Shown piece by piece: positions 20,797 through 32,384 of a stretch of DNA of 64,000 nt (positions are counted from its first letter, which is position 1; the number at the start of each line of letters is the position of its first letter). Below the pieces are notes generated by a model. The model ran no database searches. It saw nothing but the letters and a program-made list of their open reading frames with translations, and had not been told where the DNA came from. The stretch comes from CAZZNY01 sp964655935 (GTDB lineage: Bacteria; Patescibacteriota; Gracilibacteria; BD1-5; UBA2023): assembly GCA_964655935.1 (NCBI GenBank), contig CAZZNY010000002.1:124001-188000 (forward strand), given 5' to 3'. The position numbers were made by a program, and so were the translations under genes.

Positions 20797-22653
20797 TTAA
20801 GCTTCGAGCGCTGTGTTTCTAATTGTTTGAAGATTATTAGCTGCATAATGCACCCCATCTTCACTATTACGAACAATAGCATCAACTGGAACCAATTTTA
20901 TATCATTTTTAGTACTAATCTTACTCAACTGAGCATTAAAATCTGTTACACGATTATTGTATCAAATCCTAGAACTATCCGAGAAAGCGGAAAGTGTACA
21001 TACTTTTACATTCACTGCCCCTTTCTCTCGACAAATGCGAGTAATTTCTTCGATATTTCTAATGGAATTCTCAACTGAGATACCACTATTTACCATATCA
21101 TTCGTTCCACAATGAACAACTACTGTTTTTCTATTAAGAGCACTGGCTTGCAAGCTCGTTACTTGTTTGAGGATATAATCTGTAGTTTTTCCTTCCGCTG
21201 CGCAAGACCACTTATTTCCACCCAAACCAACCGCTATAGAATCTCAAATATATACTGTATCACCTTGTGGTAAAATCTCCTTAGCTTTTGCAAGAATTGG
21301 TCCAGTAATAGTTCCACCTGTGTTTGAAAAATCATCTACACCATAATATTTTCGAGCCATTCGTTTATAATCATCTACAGTAATAGCACTTTCTGGTGTA
21401 TTTCATAAAAAAGGCAAAAGAGCTTCTTTATTGGCTACCCAAGATTTTGCGACATCCTGTTCACCAAAATCTGGTCAAGTGTGATAATACACTACCGCAT
21501 CTCACCAGCTACAGTTTTTAGATACTTTAATCCAGTTAAGATAGGCACAAGTGGCACGAATCTGATCTTCTGGATTTTTTCGATCCAGCGGTTTTCGTAA
21601 AATATTATTTGTAATAAAACGCCAAGTTCCTGTTATGATTTGTCAAAAACCGTACGCGGTACTACGCTTATTTTTATTATTTGGATTGAATCGACTTTCT
21701 TTATCAATCAAACGAAGTAATAACTCTGGATCAATTCCATATTTGTTTGTTTCTTCAGAAACAATATCTCAAAAATTAGCCAAGAAATCTTGTCTTGCAA
21801 AACTTTTTCTTTCCAAATAAGCCCCATATTTCTTCCTGATTTCATCGCGTCGTTTCATTTCTTCACTCGCTCTTGAGAGTAATTCTTGATCTTCTGGAAG
21901 ATCCGTTGATGTACACTCATTCTCTATGAGATCATCTATTCGCCTATCTTCAAAGTGTTTTTTCTCAGCACTATCAAATTGATCTTGTTCCTCTTTTTTT
22001 AAAGTTTTTACTTCAAGGATTTTTATTTTATAACCATTATAAATCGGCAAATAATTTCATTCTACAGTATAAAATCATGGACGAGGTAAAGTTTTTCGAA
22101 TTCCCTCTTTTCCATTAACAGATATTTTATTAACAGAGTATGGCAAAATATCACCAGCCCCAATCGCTGCATCAAAATCTCTATTATCTCCAAAATTCAC
22201 TATAAAAGAGTCATTTGCTTGAATTTCTGAAGATTTAATTTCTTTTGCGTTACTTGATTCATTTACAAGTAAAAGACTGGCAAGATCCGCTTTTCTTCTT
22301 CCGAGAAACAACATCTGAGAAGTTGTCATGTTTGAAATATTCTTTTCTCAGATAATTTTTTGGATATCTGGATTTGATTGCTTTTTATATTTTTCGAATC
22401 GTCCTTCTGCTATTTTTTTTCGTATAAGTTCAGAAAGAACGGACTCTACACTTCTATCTTGTCGAAGTTTTAAAAGATCATTTCCTGATCCATTTCGAAT
22501 AAGATCCTCTCTCATTGATCTTGCTTGTTCTTTCGCTTTTGGATCCTGAATGGATTCGATAAGATCAATCGCTTTTTGAGAGTTTACTTGAATATTTTCT
22601 TGCTCAATAGAATTATACACTTTTGGTTGTTCTTGTTTTGGTTGTTGTGTCAT
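20797..22653 (-). CDS. lytic transglycosylase (SLT)-SGNH hydrolase fusion
   Basis: 618 residues (666... bases of N-terminal helical region first). Residues about 1-300 are mostly charged helical sequence. A lysozyme-like SLT domain follows at about 300-400: the catalytic Glu lies in K-E-S-R-F-N-P, then S-T-A-Y-G-F-G-Q-I with one Gly as TGA. The C-terminal third is an SGNH/GDSL hydrolase: block I V-Y-I-G-D-S-I-A-V-G, block III C-G-T-N-D-M and a terminal G-V-H-Y for block V. So it could cleave peptidoglycan glycan strands and remove O-acetyl groups. No clear signal peptide. ATG 22653 chosen; 22701 is an alternative. It may belong to an autolysin or a phage-derived enzyme. Confidence 0.82.
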
Positions 22654-22713
22654 TTTCTCATAATTAATAATAATTCCTCTTGATTCTACCTCATTTTTCA
22701 AATAAAAGCAAAA

Positions 22714-22743
22714 AAAACACCCGATATTCTCGAGTGTTTTTCA
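22714..22743 (-). terminator. intrinsic terminator downstream of the STAS gene
   Basis: Imperfect stem AACACTCGAGA / ATCGGGTGTT, with T-runs on the minus side, 14 bp after the STAS stop. Confidence 0.6.
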
Positions 22744-22756
22744 TATATTTTTTAGA

Positions 22757-23155
22757 TTATGCAGCTGGAGCTAGAGGAGTACCTGGATCTTGAGGAGCTA
22801 CAGTTACCCCGAGCATCTTAAGAGCCTCTGCTTCTGTCGCAGTTACGCTAATAATAGTAGTGATACCTACGAGCTCGAGTGTATCTCGAACCTCATCAGT
22901 CATATCAGTAAGATACATTTGACCATTTCCATCCTCGATATTCGAGAAAATATCAGCAATATAACCGATTGATTTTGAGTTCAGATATTTAAGACCTACG
23001 AGATTGAAAATAATTTTCTTTCCAGCAAAATCTCCGATGCTATTATAGATAGCTGTAAATGTTTTATCAGCATTTGTCTCATCGAGCTCACCGTGAAACT
23101 CGAAAATATCAACTCCACCAAGGGATTTCTTCTTGATTTCAATAGGGGTATTCAT
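22757..23155 (-). CDS. STAS-domain protein (anti-sigma factor antagonist-like)
   Basis: 132 residues covering a single STAS domain of the SpoIIAA/RsbV type. The conserved loop appears as Y-L-N-S-K-S-I-G-Y at about residues 55-63, where the phospho-acceptor Ser would lie, and is followed by the typical D-x-x-L-E-x-x-G-I (D-T-L-E-L-V-G-I) strand. The tail is Pro/Ala-rich. No kinase or sigma partner is encoded nearby, so the pathway is unknown. It has no TGA codon. Confidence 0.85.
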   Translation of the reverse strand: MNTPIEIKKKSLGGVDIFEFHGELDETNADKTFTAIYNSIGDFAGKKIIFNLVGLKYLNSKSIGYIADIFSNIEDGNGQMYLTDMTDEVRDTLELVGITTIISVTATEAEALKMLGVTVAPQDPGTPLAPAA

Positions 23156-23278
23156 AAAACTTAAGACTTAAAAAGATACTAAGTACTGTCTAATTGTAAC
23201 CCATTTTGACATTTTATGCAAATTTTTTGCAAAAAAATCGTTTTTCGGTACGCTGCAGATGTGTCATAACTATGTTTC

Positions 23279-24310
23279 ATGGAATTTATCTTCGAGAAAA
23301 TCAACCCGTTTTCCTTGTCTGAATATGAAAAAGAGATTCAGTTTTTATTACGTGCATCAAATCACGAGCCCATCTGGCAAAGTCTTGAGTGGACAAGAAT
23401 GCTTATAAAAACCTGATATGCTTCAGAAAGTTTTCTCTGTGGAATAAAAGAAAACGATCAAATACTCTCTTTTTGTGTTATCGAAAAACGAAGTATCTGA
23501 GCGGGGCGATTCTGACTCTTCTGCCTCGGATGACCCATCGGTGAAAATAAGTATACGAAACCACTTATCGAACAACTTCCAAAATTATTTCAAAAAGACG
23601 CTTCTCTCTTTATCCAGATCGAACCGCTTGACTATGATATTGTTTTTCCGAAAAAATGGAAAAGGTGAGCTCATAAAAAATTCATCGAACAACACACTAC
23701 TATTATAGATCTTACTCTTTCCGATGAAGAAATTCTCTCGGCTATGAAACCGAAGGGTCGATATAATATCCGTGTCTCAGAAAAACACGAAGTAACTACG
23801 CAGTGGGTCTCTTGCTCGCAAGCAAATATTCGACAATTCTACAATCTCCTCACAGAAACGACAAAACGCGACAGTTTCGCGACAAACACTCTCAGTTATT
23901 TTCTCGCATTTTGAGAATATCTTGAAGACAATCATCTCTGATGACTTCTTTTTGCGAGAAAAGATGGTGAATTGCTTGCCGCTGGAATATTCGTATTTTT
24001 TAGAAAAACAGCTCTCTACTATTATGGAGCATCGGTATCAGAAAGCGAAAAAAGAAAATTTATGGCAAGCTATCTACTTCAATGGGAAGCAATACAGGAA
24101 GCAAAACGACGAGGTTGTCTTACGTACGATTTTCTCTGAATCGCACCGGAGGATGAACCCGATCATCACCTTACTGGAGTAACTGATTTTAAACTCAAAC
24201 TCTCACCGACAATAAAAGTTTGGCCGGATGCAGTTCTCCGTGTTCAAAAACCTGTACAATATTTCTTCTTTATGATCGCTAAGTTTTTCCATTGAATCCT
24301 AAAAAAATAA
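23279..24310 (+). CDS. FemAB/FmhB-type peptidoglycan aminoacyltransferase
   Basis: 343 residues. FemAB-family enzymes use aminoacyl-tRNA to add amino acids to the lipid II stem peptide. The double GNAT-like layout is visible: N-terminal W-Q-S-L-E-W at about residues 33-38, K-G-R-Y-N-I-R (the K-x-R-x-x-x-R stretch) in the middle, A-A-G-I-F-V-F, and the C-terminal Y-D-F-L-G-I ... G-V-T-D-F-K-L. Nine or so TGA codons are read as Gly, three of them within one 10-residue segment. Start ATG 23279. The gene is unreadable under the standard code. Confidence 0.85.
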
Positions 24311-24335
24311 CCTCGAGAGAGGTTATTTTTTTATT
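24303..24335. terminator. bidirectional intrinsic terminator
   Basis: TAACCTC-GAGA-GAGGTTA stem with A6 before and T8 after, overlapping the FemAB stop and lying 2 bp from the surface-protein stop. Confidence 0.85.
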
Positions 24336-24336
24336 T

Positions 24337-27300
24337 TTACTTTACATCTGTATCAGTGCTAATTTGATATTTTTTTTCAAATGCGTTTACTACCACCTGA
24401 GAAACAATATCCCTGGTTGGAGTGTAATTTGGCTGAGTAATACTATTAATGTCTTCAATATTTGCAAAAAGATTAAGTCGTTTTGCTTCTTGCATGTAGA
24501 AATCAAATTCTTCTGAAGAATTAATAAATTGTTTATTTTTATCAACTAATTGTAGTGTTCTCATAAGAATTTTAAGAAGTTCTTGCATTGAGATGAATTC
24601 ATTTGGGCGGAAACAGATTTTTCATTCCCCACATGTTTCTCATTGAATTATATCCATTTCATATCCTTTCTGTACGAGACCAACTTGCCAACTTGGTGAT
24701 AAAACATCACTAAAGCTTGATTGTGTCGAAAAGAAATCATATGACACACCCGAGCTTCGTAAAATCATCTTCAGAGCCTCTGCTCGAGTCGTGTAATCAC
24801 TCGGAGCAAATCGCGTGTAATCCACCCCATTTACAATACAATTTCGTAGAAGAATAGTGATCTGTTTCTCATGGATATTTCCTTGAATATCAGAGAATTC
24901 AATTTGTCCATAATCAAGATCTGAATAATTACACATATTTTTTATATACACATTTTCTGGCCAGGTAGGAACACCTGGTGAAGACGGAGCGGAGTCGAAG
25001 GATCCACCTCATCCTGGAGAAGTTGGCAACTTAGGATTTGTAGGAGTTATTCATCATCCACTGGATACCACTGGAATATATTGAATAGTAGCTACACCTG
25101 TATTGCTCCACATTTTTCCATCGGTTGCACGATAAGTAAACTTATAAGCTCCAAGATAATCTTTTTCTGGTGTATATTGGAAAATTCCACCTGTAGAAAC
25201 CTTGAGAGTGCCCGTTGCTGACTGAATATATGCCTGATATGAAAGCGTCGAACCACTCATTCCTGATCAGACAAGAGCTCCAGTAATCACCTGATTTATT
25301 GTTCCTGTAAATACAAGATCTTCCACAGTAATTCCTGAGAGAGTAACTGGTTTTTTAGGGAGTGTTCCACAGCTTCCATCATAATAACTCGAGGAATAGT
25401 CACCATCTGGACAAATATCCTTTACGACAGAACCACCACCTCATCCTCATGAGGTCTTCTGGTTTGCCGAACAAGCAAGAGTACTTCCACTATTTGATCA
25501 CACACAAGTCCAACTCCATGGAAGAGTGTCGGTCACGACTGAACTCATTCCTGCTGCACAAAGATCCGAGATTGGTTTTGTGGTAAATAATCCACCATTT
25601 GAATTACCACAGACTCCGTTAATTGGATCTGGAGCTTTATTCGCTGAACAAGTTGCATTAGTTCCTAAAAACAATCCATCGCATGACCAATTCCATGCTG
25701 AACCAGTAAAAGTGAGATTTGCACTTATTCCTGAATCACAGAGATTTACAGGATTAGTTACGAGTATTTTTGTGTTATCAGAACCACAAGCTCCATTGAT
25801 CGGATCTGGAGTTTTAATAACATCTATTTTAAATGATCCGGTCGAAAACAATGCTGGAGTTCCATTATCAGTCACACGCACTACCGCAGTAAATGATCCA
25901 GTTCATTCTGTATTTGTCGGCGTCCAGGTAAATACTCCGGTGCTTGGATCGATTGTTGCTCCTGTATGATTCGTAGAATCTAGAGAATACGATAATGTTT
26001 GCGTCGGAATATCTGTATCTGTCGCATGTGTCGGAACAGAAAGTGGTGTGTTTATTTCTACGATCTGATCTCCTATAACATCAAGCACTGGTAAGGAATT
26101 CACTTCACCAACCATAACCTGAATAGTCTCAAAATCATCTAAGATTGGCGAACCATCATCCGTAACACGAACAGTTATATTATATGTTCCCGGTCATTGT
26201 GCTTCCGTCGGCGTCCAAGTAAATACTCCCGTATTTGGATCGATAGAAGATCCGACTGGAGATCCGGAATCAAGACTGTAGACAAGGGTTTGAGCTGGAA
26301 TATCAGCATCTACCGAACTCGCGGTAAAGGAAAGCATAACTCATTCATCCACTGTTTTGTTACCAATATTTGTAAGAATTGGTGCGATGTTTGTTGGTGG
26401 TAACGGAGTATTCGTTACAGTAATAGTAAAAGTTTTTTCATCATATAAATCTGGAGTTCCATTATCGGTCACACGAATAGTAATACCTGTGTAGGTTAGT
26501 GGTCACTGCGATCCATCTGGCGTCCAGGTAAATACTCCCGTATTTGGATCGATCGTCGCTCCCGTTAAGGTACTTACGAGACTGAATGAAAGCGTATTTA
26601 CTGGAATATCATTATCTGTCGCATGTGTCGCAAATGTAAGTAGATTATTTACCTCTACGGTTTGATCGGATATCCCATCTAAAACAGGAGCTATGTTTGC
26701 TTCCGTTACTGTAATTTGAATTGTTTCAGAATCTGTGAGATTTGGTGATCCATCATCTGTTACTGTCACGGTAATATTATAAGTTCCCGGTCATTGTTCT
26801 TCTGTCGGTGTCCAAGTAAATACTCCGGTATCTGGATCGATCGTCGCTCCAGTCGCCGCACTTGGATCAAGAGAGTAAGTAAGCGTCTGTGATGGTATAT
26901 CTGAATCTGTCGCTGTAGTCGTAAAAGAAAGAGCTCCATCCTCATTCACTGTTTTATTACCGATCGGATCAAGTATGGGCATATGATTCACTACTGGCGT
27001 ACTTGATGCATTATATAGAGAAACTACGAGATTCGTATTGGTATTTTTTGACAAATATACATAGTTTGTATGAAGGGATCGTGGTATTTCTGGATTTGCA
27101 GTAAATTCATATTCACGAACACGATAGGTAATGAGTTCATTCTGCAAATATGGAGTTATTTCTGATGCTGGATATACTCTATGAAGACTGAAATCTGTAA
27201 ACTGATTGTTTCCAAGTCGAGAATCAGCCATGTCCCATGTTCCAGTGGTGTGATTATAGATTTCAAGATAAATATCATTAAAGTCTTCATTTCCCGTACA

Positions 27301-30300
27301 ATTCATCCCATTCCATTCAGCATTTGCCGATGGAACAAGATTGAATCAATTCAAGATATTTGATTCGTTATACGATTGCGGTGTATTATTACATTCACCT
27401 TTTGTATTATATCACTTCCATCCTATATCTATCGTATCATTTTCCAATAAGGTTCCTGTCAAGCTTATCTGATATATTTGTTGATTCCAACCAGACCACG
27501 CTGAACCAGAAGGTACTGACTCTGGATGGGTAACAAAATATTGATCGTCATCCTCTCCGATACTAGTATATGCAACAGAACCAGACGAATAATTTGTCTC
27601 AATATCTGAAAGAGTAACGTCATTCTCCGGACTTACAAAAAGAGAATACGTATTATCGATGAGTGAATAGATAAGTATGGTCTCCTCAGTCTGAATATAG
27701 AGTTCTTTACTTTCTGAAAGATAAAGCTGATTTCAGATAGTTGTTTGAAGTTGTAATTTTCCTTGAAGCAACGGAGAGTCGAGTTGAGAGGCAAGAGTGG
27801 TACAATTCCACTCATTCTCAGCGAATATCGTAGAACAAGCTTGTATTCCATCTACTCCGTCATATGAAGTAGTAGTTGCATAGAGTTTTCCGTTTTCATT
27901 ATCGACAAAATAATTGGACAGCTGAAATGCTGTGGTATATTTTTGTATTTCAGAGGTATCAAGATTCACTCGAGTGATCGTATTGTTTTCTTTATCTCCA
28001 AACCAAAGATAGCCTGCTTGTATTTTTGCATTACGTTGGAGTTCAATAGGATTAACATATCCAGGAGCTGGAATGGCATAAGTAGCACTCGCATCTGAGG
28101 TCTGTAGAATAGTTTGTGTTCCTGTTAAAATATCATGATTAAATTTATATACTATGAGTGTTTCTGGGTCATATATCTCCGAAAATAAGTAAAGATTTCC
28201 AGATTCATCAGAAGATATGTTTCGAGAATATCCATCAGCATAATTGAATTGTATCATTTTATTTGGGGCACTTGGGCCGCTGGCAGATATATCATTATAA
28301 ATAATAACTGGATTTGCAGCTCCTCCAAGTATAGCTCACAATCCATTACCAAGCAGAGTCATGGATTCTATTCCACCAACACCACTTTCTGGTCAAGTCT
28401 CATTATTTACATTAATAAATAATGTTACCGTTGAGGTAATTCCATTATCGACCGTCTGATACGTAAAAGAATCAAGTCCACTGTATTCAGAATCTGGAAT
28501 ATAATCATACGTATCTGCCGGATATCGCCAATCACCTACATAATTTGTTTTTGTAAGTTGTATCGATCCGTGTTCTGGCTGAACCGTGATAACACGAGAA
28601 TCTGGGTATCCGAAAAAGTGTCGTAAAGTAGTATTGATTTTTGTTGTGAAATATAATTCATTCGTCTCGCTCGTATCTGCCTCATAAGCAATATTTACAT
28701 ATCCATTTGCATATTGTGATCAATCCCAGACAACATACTGAAAATAATCACTTGTAAAGTTTGGATTAAAATCTGTCCGAGTATATATAAATGATCCGTC
28801 TGGATGTAGATCAACCGTTCCACGATATGGCTCTTCTTTTAAAAACACACTAAATCCACTACCAGAACCATTATCATTTGTGTCGTTTCCTAAAACTCCA
28901 GAGGCCGCATCTTGCACGACAAGAGTATCTTGACCTGATAAAAGAATATAATTATCGGTCTGTGGATTCAGATGAAAATCATTTTCATATACAGATATAT
29001 ATGACTCAACAGTATTACTCTCTGTAAGGTCGCTACCGATAACCTTATATGAAAAAGTATCATCTCAGACATAATCTTCTTCTGGTGTATAGGACAAATA
29101 TACTCCATTGATTATCTCTGTCGGAAACACGATCGTTCCATGCTGAGGAGGAGTAACAAGTTCTAATCGAGAAAAATTTCCATTATAATTAAGGTATTCA
29201 AACTGAACGCCACTCTCTAGGACGATATTCTTTGGTGTATTATAATACAGACCAAGAGCTTTTATACCTACGGAAGTAGCAATATCAATAGTAACAGTAG
29301 TTTCCTTTCCCCATATACCATTTTCCACAGGGAGGTAACGAAACGTATCCTTTCCTGTCTCTTTCGGATAGGGTGTGTAGACGAAAGAACCATCGGAATT
29401 TAATAACATGGTTCCCTTTGCTGGTTTTGAAGTAAGAATTACCGAAAGTGTTCCTCCAAAAAGAGCAAGATCATTCCCAAGAACACCAGGAGCTGGAATA
29501 TTGAGGGTAGTTCAAAATGGTGTTTTATAATAATCATCAAATGTTATCTCATTACGCATGAGTGAGCCTGACTGAATGGAAAATACATTCATCGGTATGT
29601 CATTGCGATATGTGTGGTAATCATAAAAATCTACACCATTTGAGGAATAGAAATCTTGAGTGTTTGTGGATAATTCTTTTCATCTCAAAAGATCTATTTT
29701 GCTTTGTGCTAGAGTTCCGGTGGGATGAATTTGAAAACTAGCAAGATTTCCTTGGGCCTCATCATACCGTCCGATCATTTTTCAGAAAGCCATCGTATTG
29801 CCTGATCAAAACAACATATAAGGGTAGTCGGAAAGTTCCCCAGGATTGAGTATTTTGGTAGTAGGAATACTTTTTTCTCCAGCAAAATAACCTAAGGTTT
29901 CTCAGGGGCTTGATTCTATTTGAGAAAAATCATGTATTGTCTGTTTTGGGGTAGTATAAAGAATCTGAATGCCCTCTTCTGCTCATATCTCCAATATTCC
30001 ATTATTTTTCTGTCATGAATCTCCTGAAGCGGTGATAATGGGTCCAGAAAAATATCCACTTCATGAAAGATTTAGTAAAACATCCTCTTCATCACCTGAA
30101 ATAGTGGTTTTAATAGTTCCTGTAAGAGTTTCTTTTGTGTAAGTAAAATTTGGATCTGTGATCGATAAAAATACGGTATTTGGTGGTGTTATCGAACTCA
30201 GGGGAGTGAAAAACTCACTATCTGGAAAAAAAGCAGTTCCATATACATGGACTGTTACAGAATTAGTGGCATTTTCATTAGTGAATTCGAGGCTTGCATT

Positions 30301-31197
30301 CGTGGCAGTCAAAGAGAATTCATAATCTCATTGCTTATCTGGGGTGAATGTGAGACGTGAAGTATTTTTTCCCTGTAATAAATCATCATTCACCTGACTC
30401 CCTTCTGGAGAAGATGTTAATGACCAATTGTATGATAGATCATCCTCTGCAGAAGTAGTTCAGGTTCCACTAATAGTTGTTTCTGTTCTTACTGAAACAG
30501 TTTTTGAGTCATCGATGGACAATCGTACACGATGAGGATTCTTGTAAAACAAAATAGTTGAGCCACCTAGTACTTCTGAAGTATATTCTAATTCTTTATT
30601 CTCAAAACCACGAATCATGGGATTGTTTCATTGAGCGGGAATATCCTTATAGACACACTGTACGTCACCACTTGATCGTAAAATGGTCTGAAATGAAAAA
30701 GTAATCTCAGCATTTCCATAATTTTGTACATTATCAAATTCGATCGTTGTTTCAGATAAATTCTCATCGTAGTATTTATATATTTTTGAATTATCATTCG
30801 TAACCAAGTCTCGAAGAAAACATTTTGCGAAATAATTACTTTCGGAAAAATTATTATCCGCGTCAAATAATATAGCTCCGTTTGGAGTGAATTTAAAAGC
30901 AGAAAATGTTTTATCAAAAAATGGAAATTCGAACCCTATAGAAATCGGATCACCATAAGGAAAAGTCTGATCGTCACCGTCTTGTGATATCAGTACTCCT
31001 TTATTATTTATCTCATTCCATTCATACACAGGTCATCCTTGCTCAGAAGAATCGGTAAACATATACCCACCAGTAGTGCTATCTGGATTAGAATCTCATC
31101 CGGACAATGCAAATGAAGTAGGAATCACATTCACGGCAATGAGCTGAGAAACAAGAAAACAAGCAAGAATTGCTTTAAGTCATTTTGTGTATTTCAT
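24337..31197 (-). CDS. giant multi-domain surface protein with C-terminal SLH-like region
   Basis: 2286 residues, reconstructed from twelve ORF pieces in one frame through TGA. A signal peptide (A-C-F-L-V-S-Q-L-I-A-V... to S-F-A) opens it. Residues about 590-830 contain bacterial Ig/cadherin-like modules (G-V-L-G-N-D-T-N-D-N-G; Y-T-P-...-D-T-F-R-Y). Residues about 1400-1765 hold four tandem He_PIG repeats with the motif G-A-T-I-D-P-x-T-G-V-F-T-W-T-P. About 1770-1940 are Cys-rich repeats (I-N-G-x-C-G; W-S-C). The last about 200 residues resemble S-layer homology domains (T-R-A-E-A-L-K-M; F-S-D-V; W-Q-V-G-L; F-R-P-N-E). It is probably anchored to the cell wall as an adhesin or S-layer component. 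Confidence 0.88.
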
Positions 31198-31257
31198 GTG
31201 TTTTTATTTGAAAAAATATATACAGCGCTATTAAAACACATATAAAGTGGGCAGTCA

Positions 31258-31287
31258 AAAAAAACGACTCCAATTGAATCGTTTTTG
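31258..31287. terminator. possible terminator
   Basis: AAACGA-CTCCAATTGAA-TCGTTT stem with T runs on both sides, between the surface-protein gene and the YceD-like gene; a natural terminator for the latter on the minus strand. Confidence 0.55.
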
Positions 31288-31299
31288 TATAGACAAATT

Positions 31300-31683
31300 C
31301 TAATAATTCATAAGTTCTAAAAGTAATTCCTCGCGTATCACATCTTTGAGGTCTATTGTCGCGCTATGAACATCGATAAATTTTATATCATCTGGTGCGA
31401 GTGGATCGTGTTTTTCTAAGAATTTTCTTGCGATCGGTCTTTGACTATCCGGAATATTTACATCCACCTTCCTTTCTATGCCTTCATATCGAACCAGTGC
31501 CGAAAGCTTATAAATAAGTACTTCAACACCATCATCAAGTCAAACAAGCTTAAGCTGAAGCTTTAGGTTACCTATAATCGAGATATCTTCATAATACCCA
31601 TCATAAACAGGTCCATCGAAAGAAAGTTCTTGATTATCACCCGCATAACTCGCGAGTAAGTCTCAGACTGGAATTTGGAACAT
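31300..31683 (-). CDS. YceD/DUF177-family protein
   Basis: 127 residues, shorter than the usual 165-175. The C-terminal signature D-x-x-x-A-T-I-D-L-K-D-V-I-R-E-E-L-L-L-E-L matches the DUF177 (COG1399) family, linked to 23S rRNA accumulation. In most bacteria the gene precedes rpmF, but here no L32 gene follows. TGA codons at the N-terminus (V-G-D-L) and near residue 52 are read as Gly. Start ATG 31683; stop TAG. Confidence 0.65.
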
Positions 31684-31733
31684 GGGAAAATAGTTACAAA
31701 GTTACAATGTTACATGGTTACAAAGAAAACTGA

Positions 31734-31858
31734 AGTGTCGTCATTGTCCGCCGCGGCGGAAAGCAATCTCCTGTTAGCACGTCATCCCGGAATTTTTCTG
31801 ACTACCAAAAACTCCGAAGCAACAAAACTTATTCTGAAAAATATCCGGGATCCAGTTT
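31734..31858. repeat. palindromic elements, one half and one full
   Basis: GTCGTCATTGTCCGCCGCGG (half element) is followed by GTCATCCCGGAATTTTTCTG ... AATATCCGGGATCC, inverted ends about 75 bp apart. Confidence 0.7.
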
Positions 31859-31881
31859 TAAAAACTATTACGAAGAAAGCA

Positions 31882-32373
31882 CTATCTCACAAACAACTCA
31901 ATACAACTTTTCATCGACGGAATATAAATCTCGGGTGATTCGCGATATTCTCGTGATAATTCTTCAGGAGAAATCCATCGCAGTGCTTGAACTTCTGTCT
32001 CTTGTGGAATAAACTCTGAAACATCTTTATCCATGCGAGCTATAAACCACTGACAAAAAAATCAGTAATCATCTTTGATACGAACTTTCGGTCAGAGTTG
32101 AAATTCAATGTTTTTCAGTCCTAATTCTTCTTCTGTTTCTCGTATTATCGTATCTTCATAATTTTCTCATTTTTCAGCAGTTCCAGCTACGGCTGGTCAC
32201 CATACATTCGGATGTAATTTTTTATTCTTATGTCGCTGCGCAAGAAGTATTTCTCCAGCTGAATTTACTATCCAAAGGGATGAAATTCGATAAATATCAT
32301 CCTTTGTTTGTAGTTTTTTATCTTTGAATTCTATAATATTATCTTGTTCATCAACAATAACTAGAGTAGACAT
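31882..32373 (-). CDS. NUDIX hydrolase (IPP-isomerase-like subgroup)
   Basis: 163 residues. The Nudix box is complete at about residues 69-91 (G-T-A-E-K-G-E ... R-E-T-E-E-E-L-G), with the box Gly after Lys encoded by TGA. Upstream L-W-I-V-N-S-A-G-E-I-L-L-A-Q-R and P-N-V-W-G-P-A-V-A-G resemble the isopentenyl-diphosphate isomerase / YfcD-like group. The Cys of true IPP isomerase is not evident, so it is more likely a phosphohydrolase. It starts 12 bp downstream of the rpoD stop and may be co-transcribed with it. Confidence 0.82.
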
Positions 32374-32384
32374 ATAAGCAAGAA

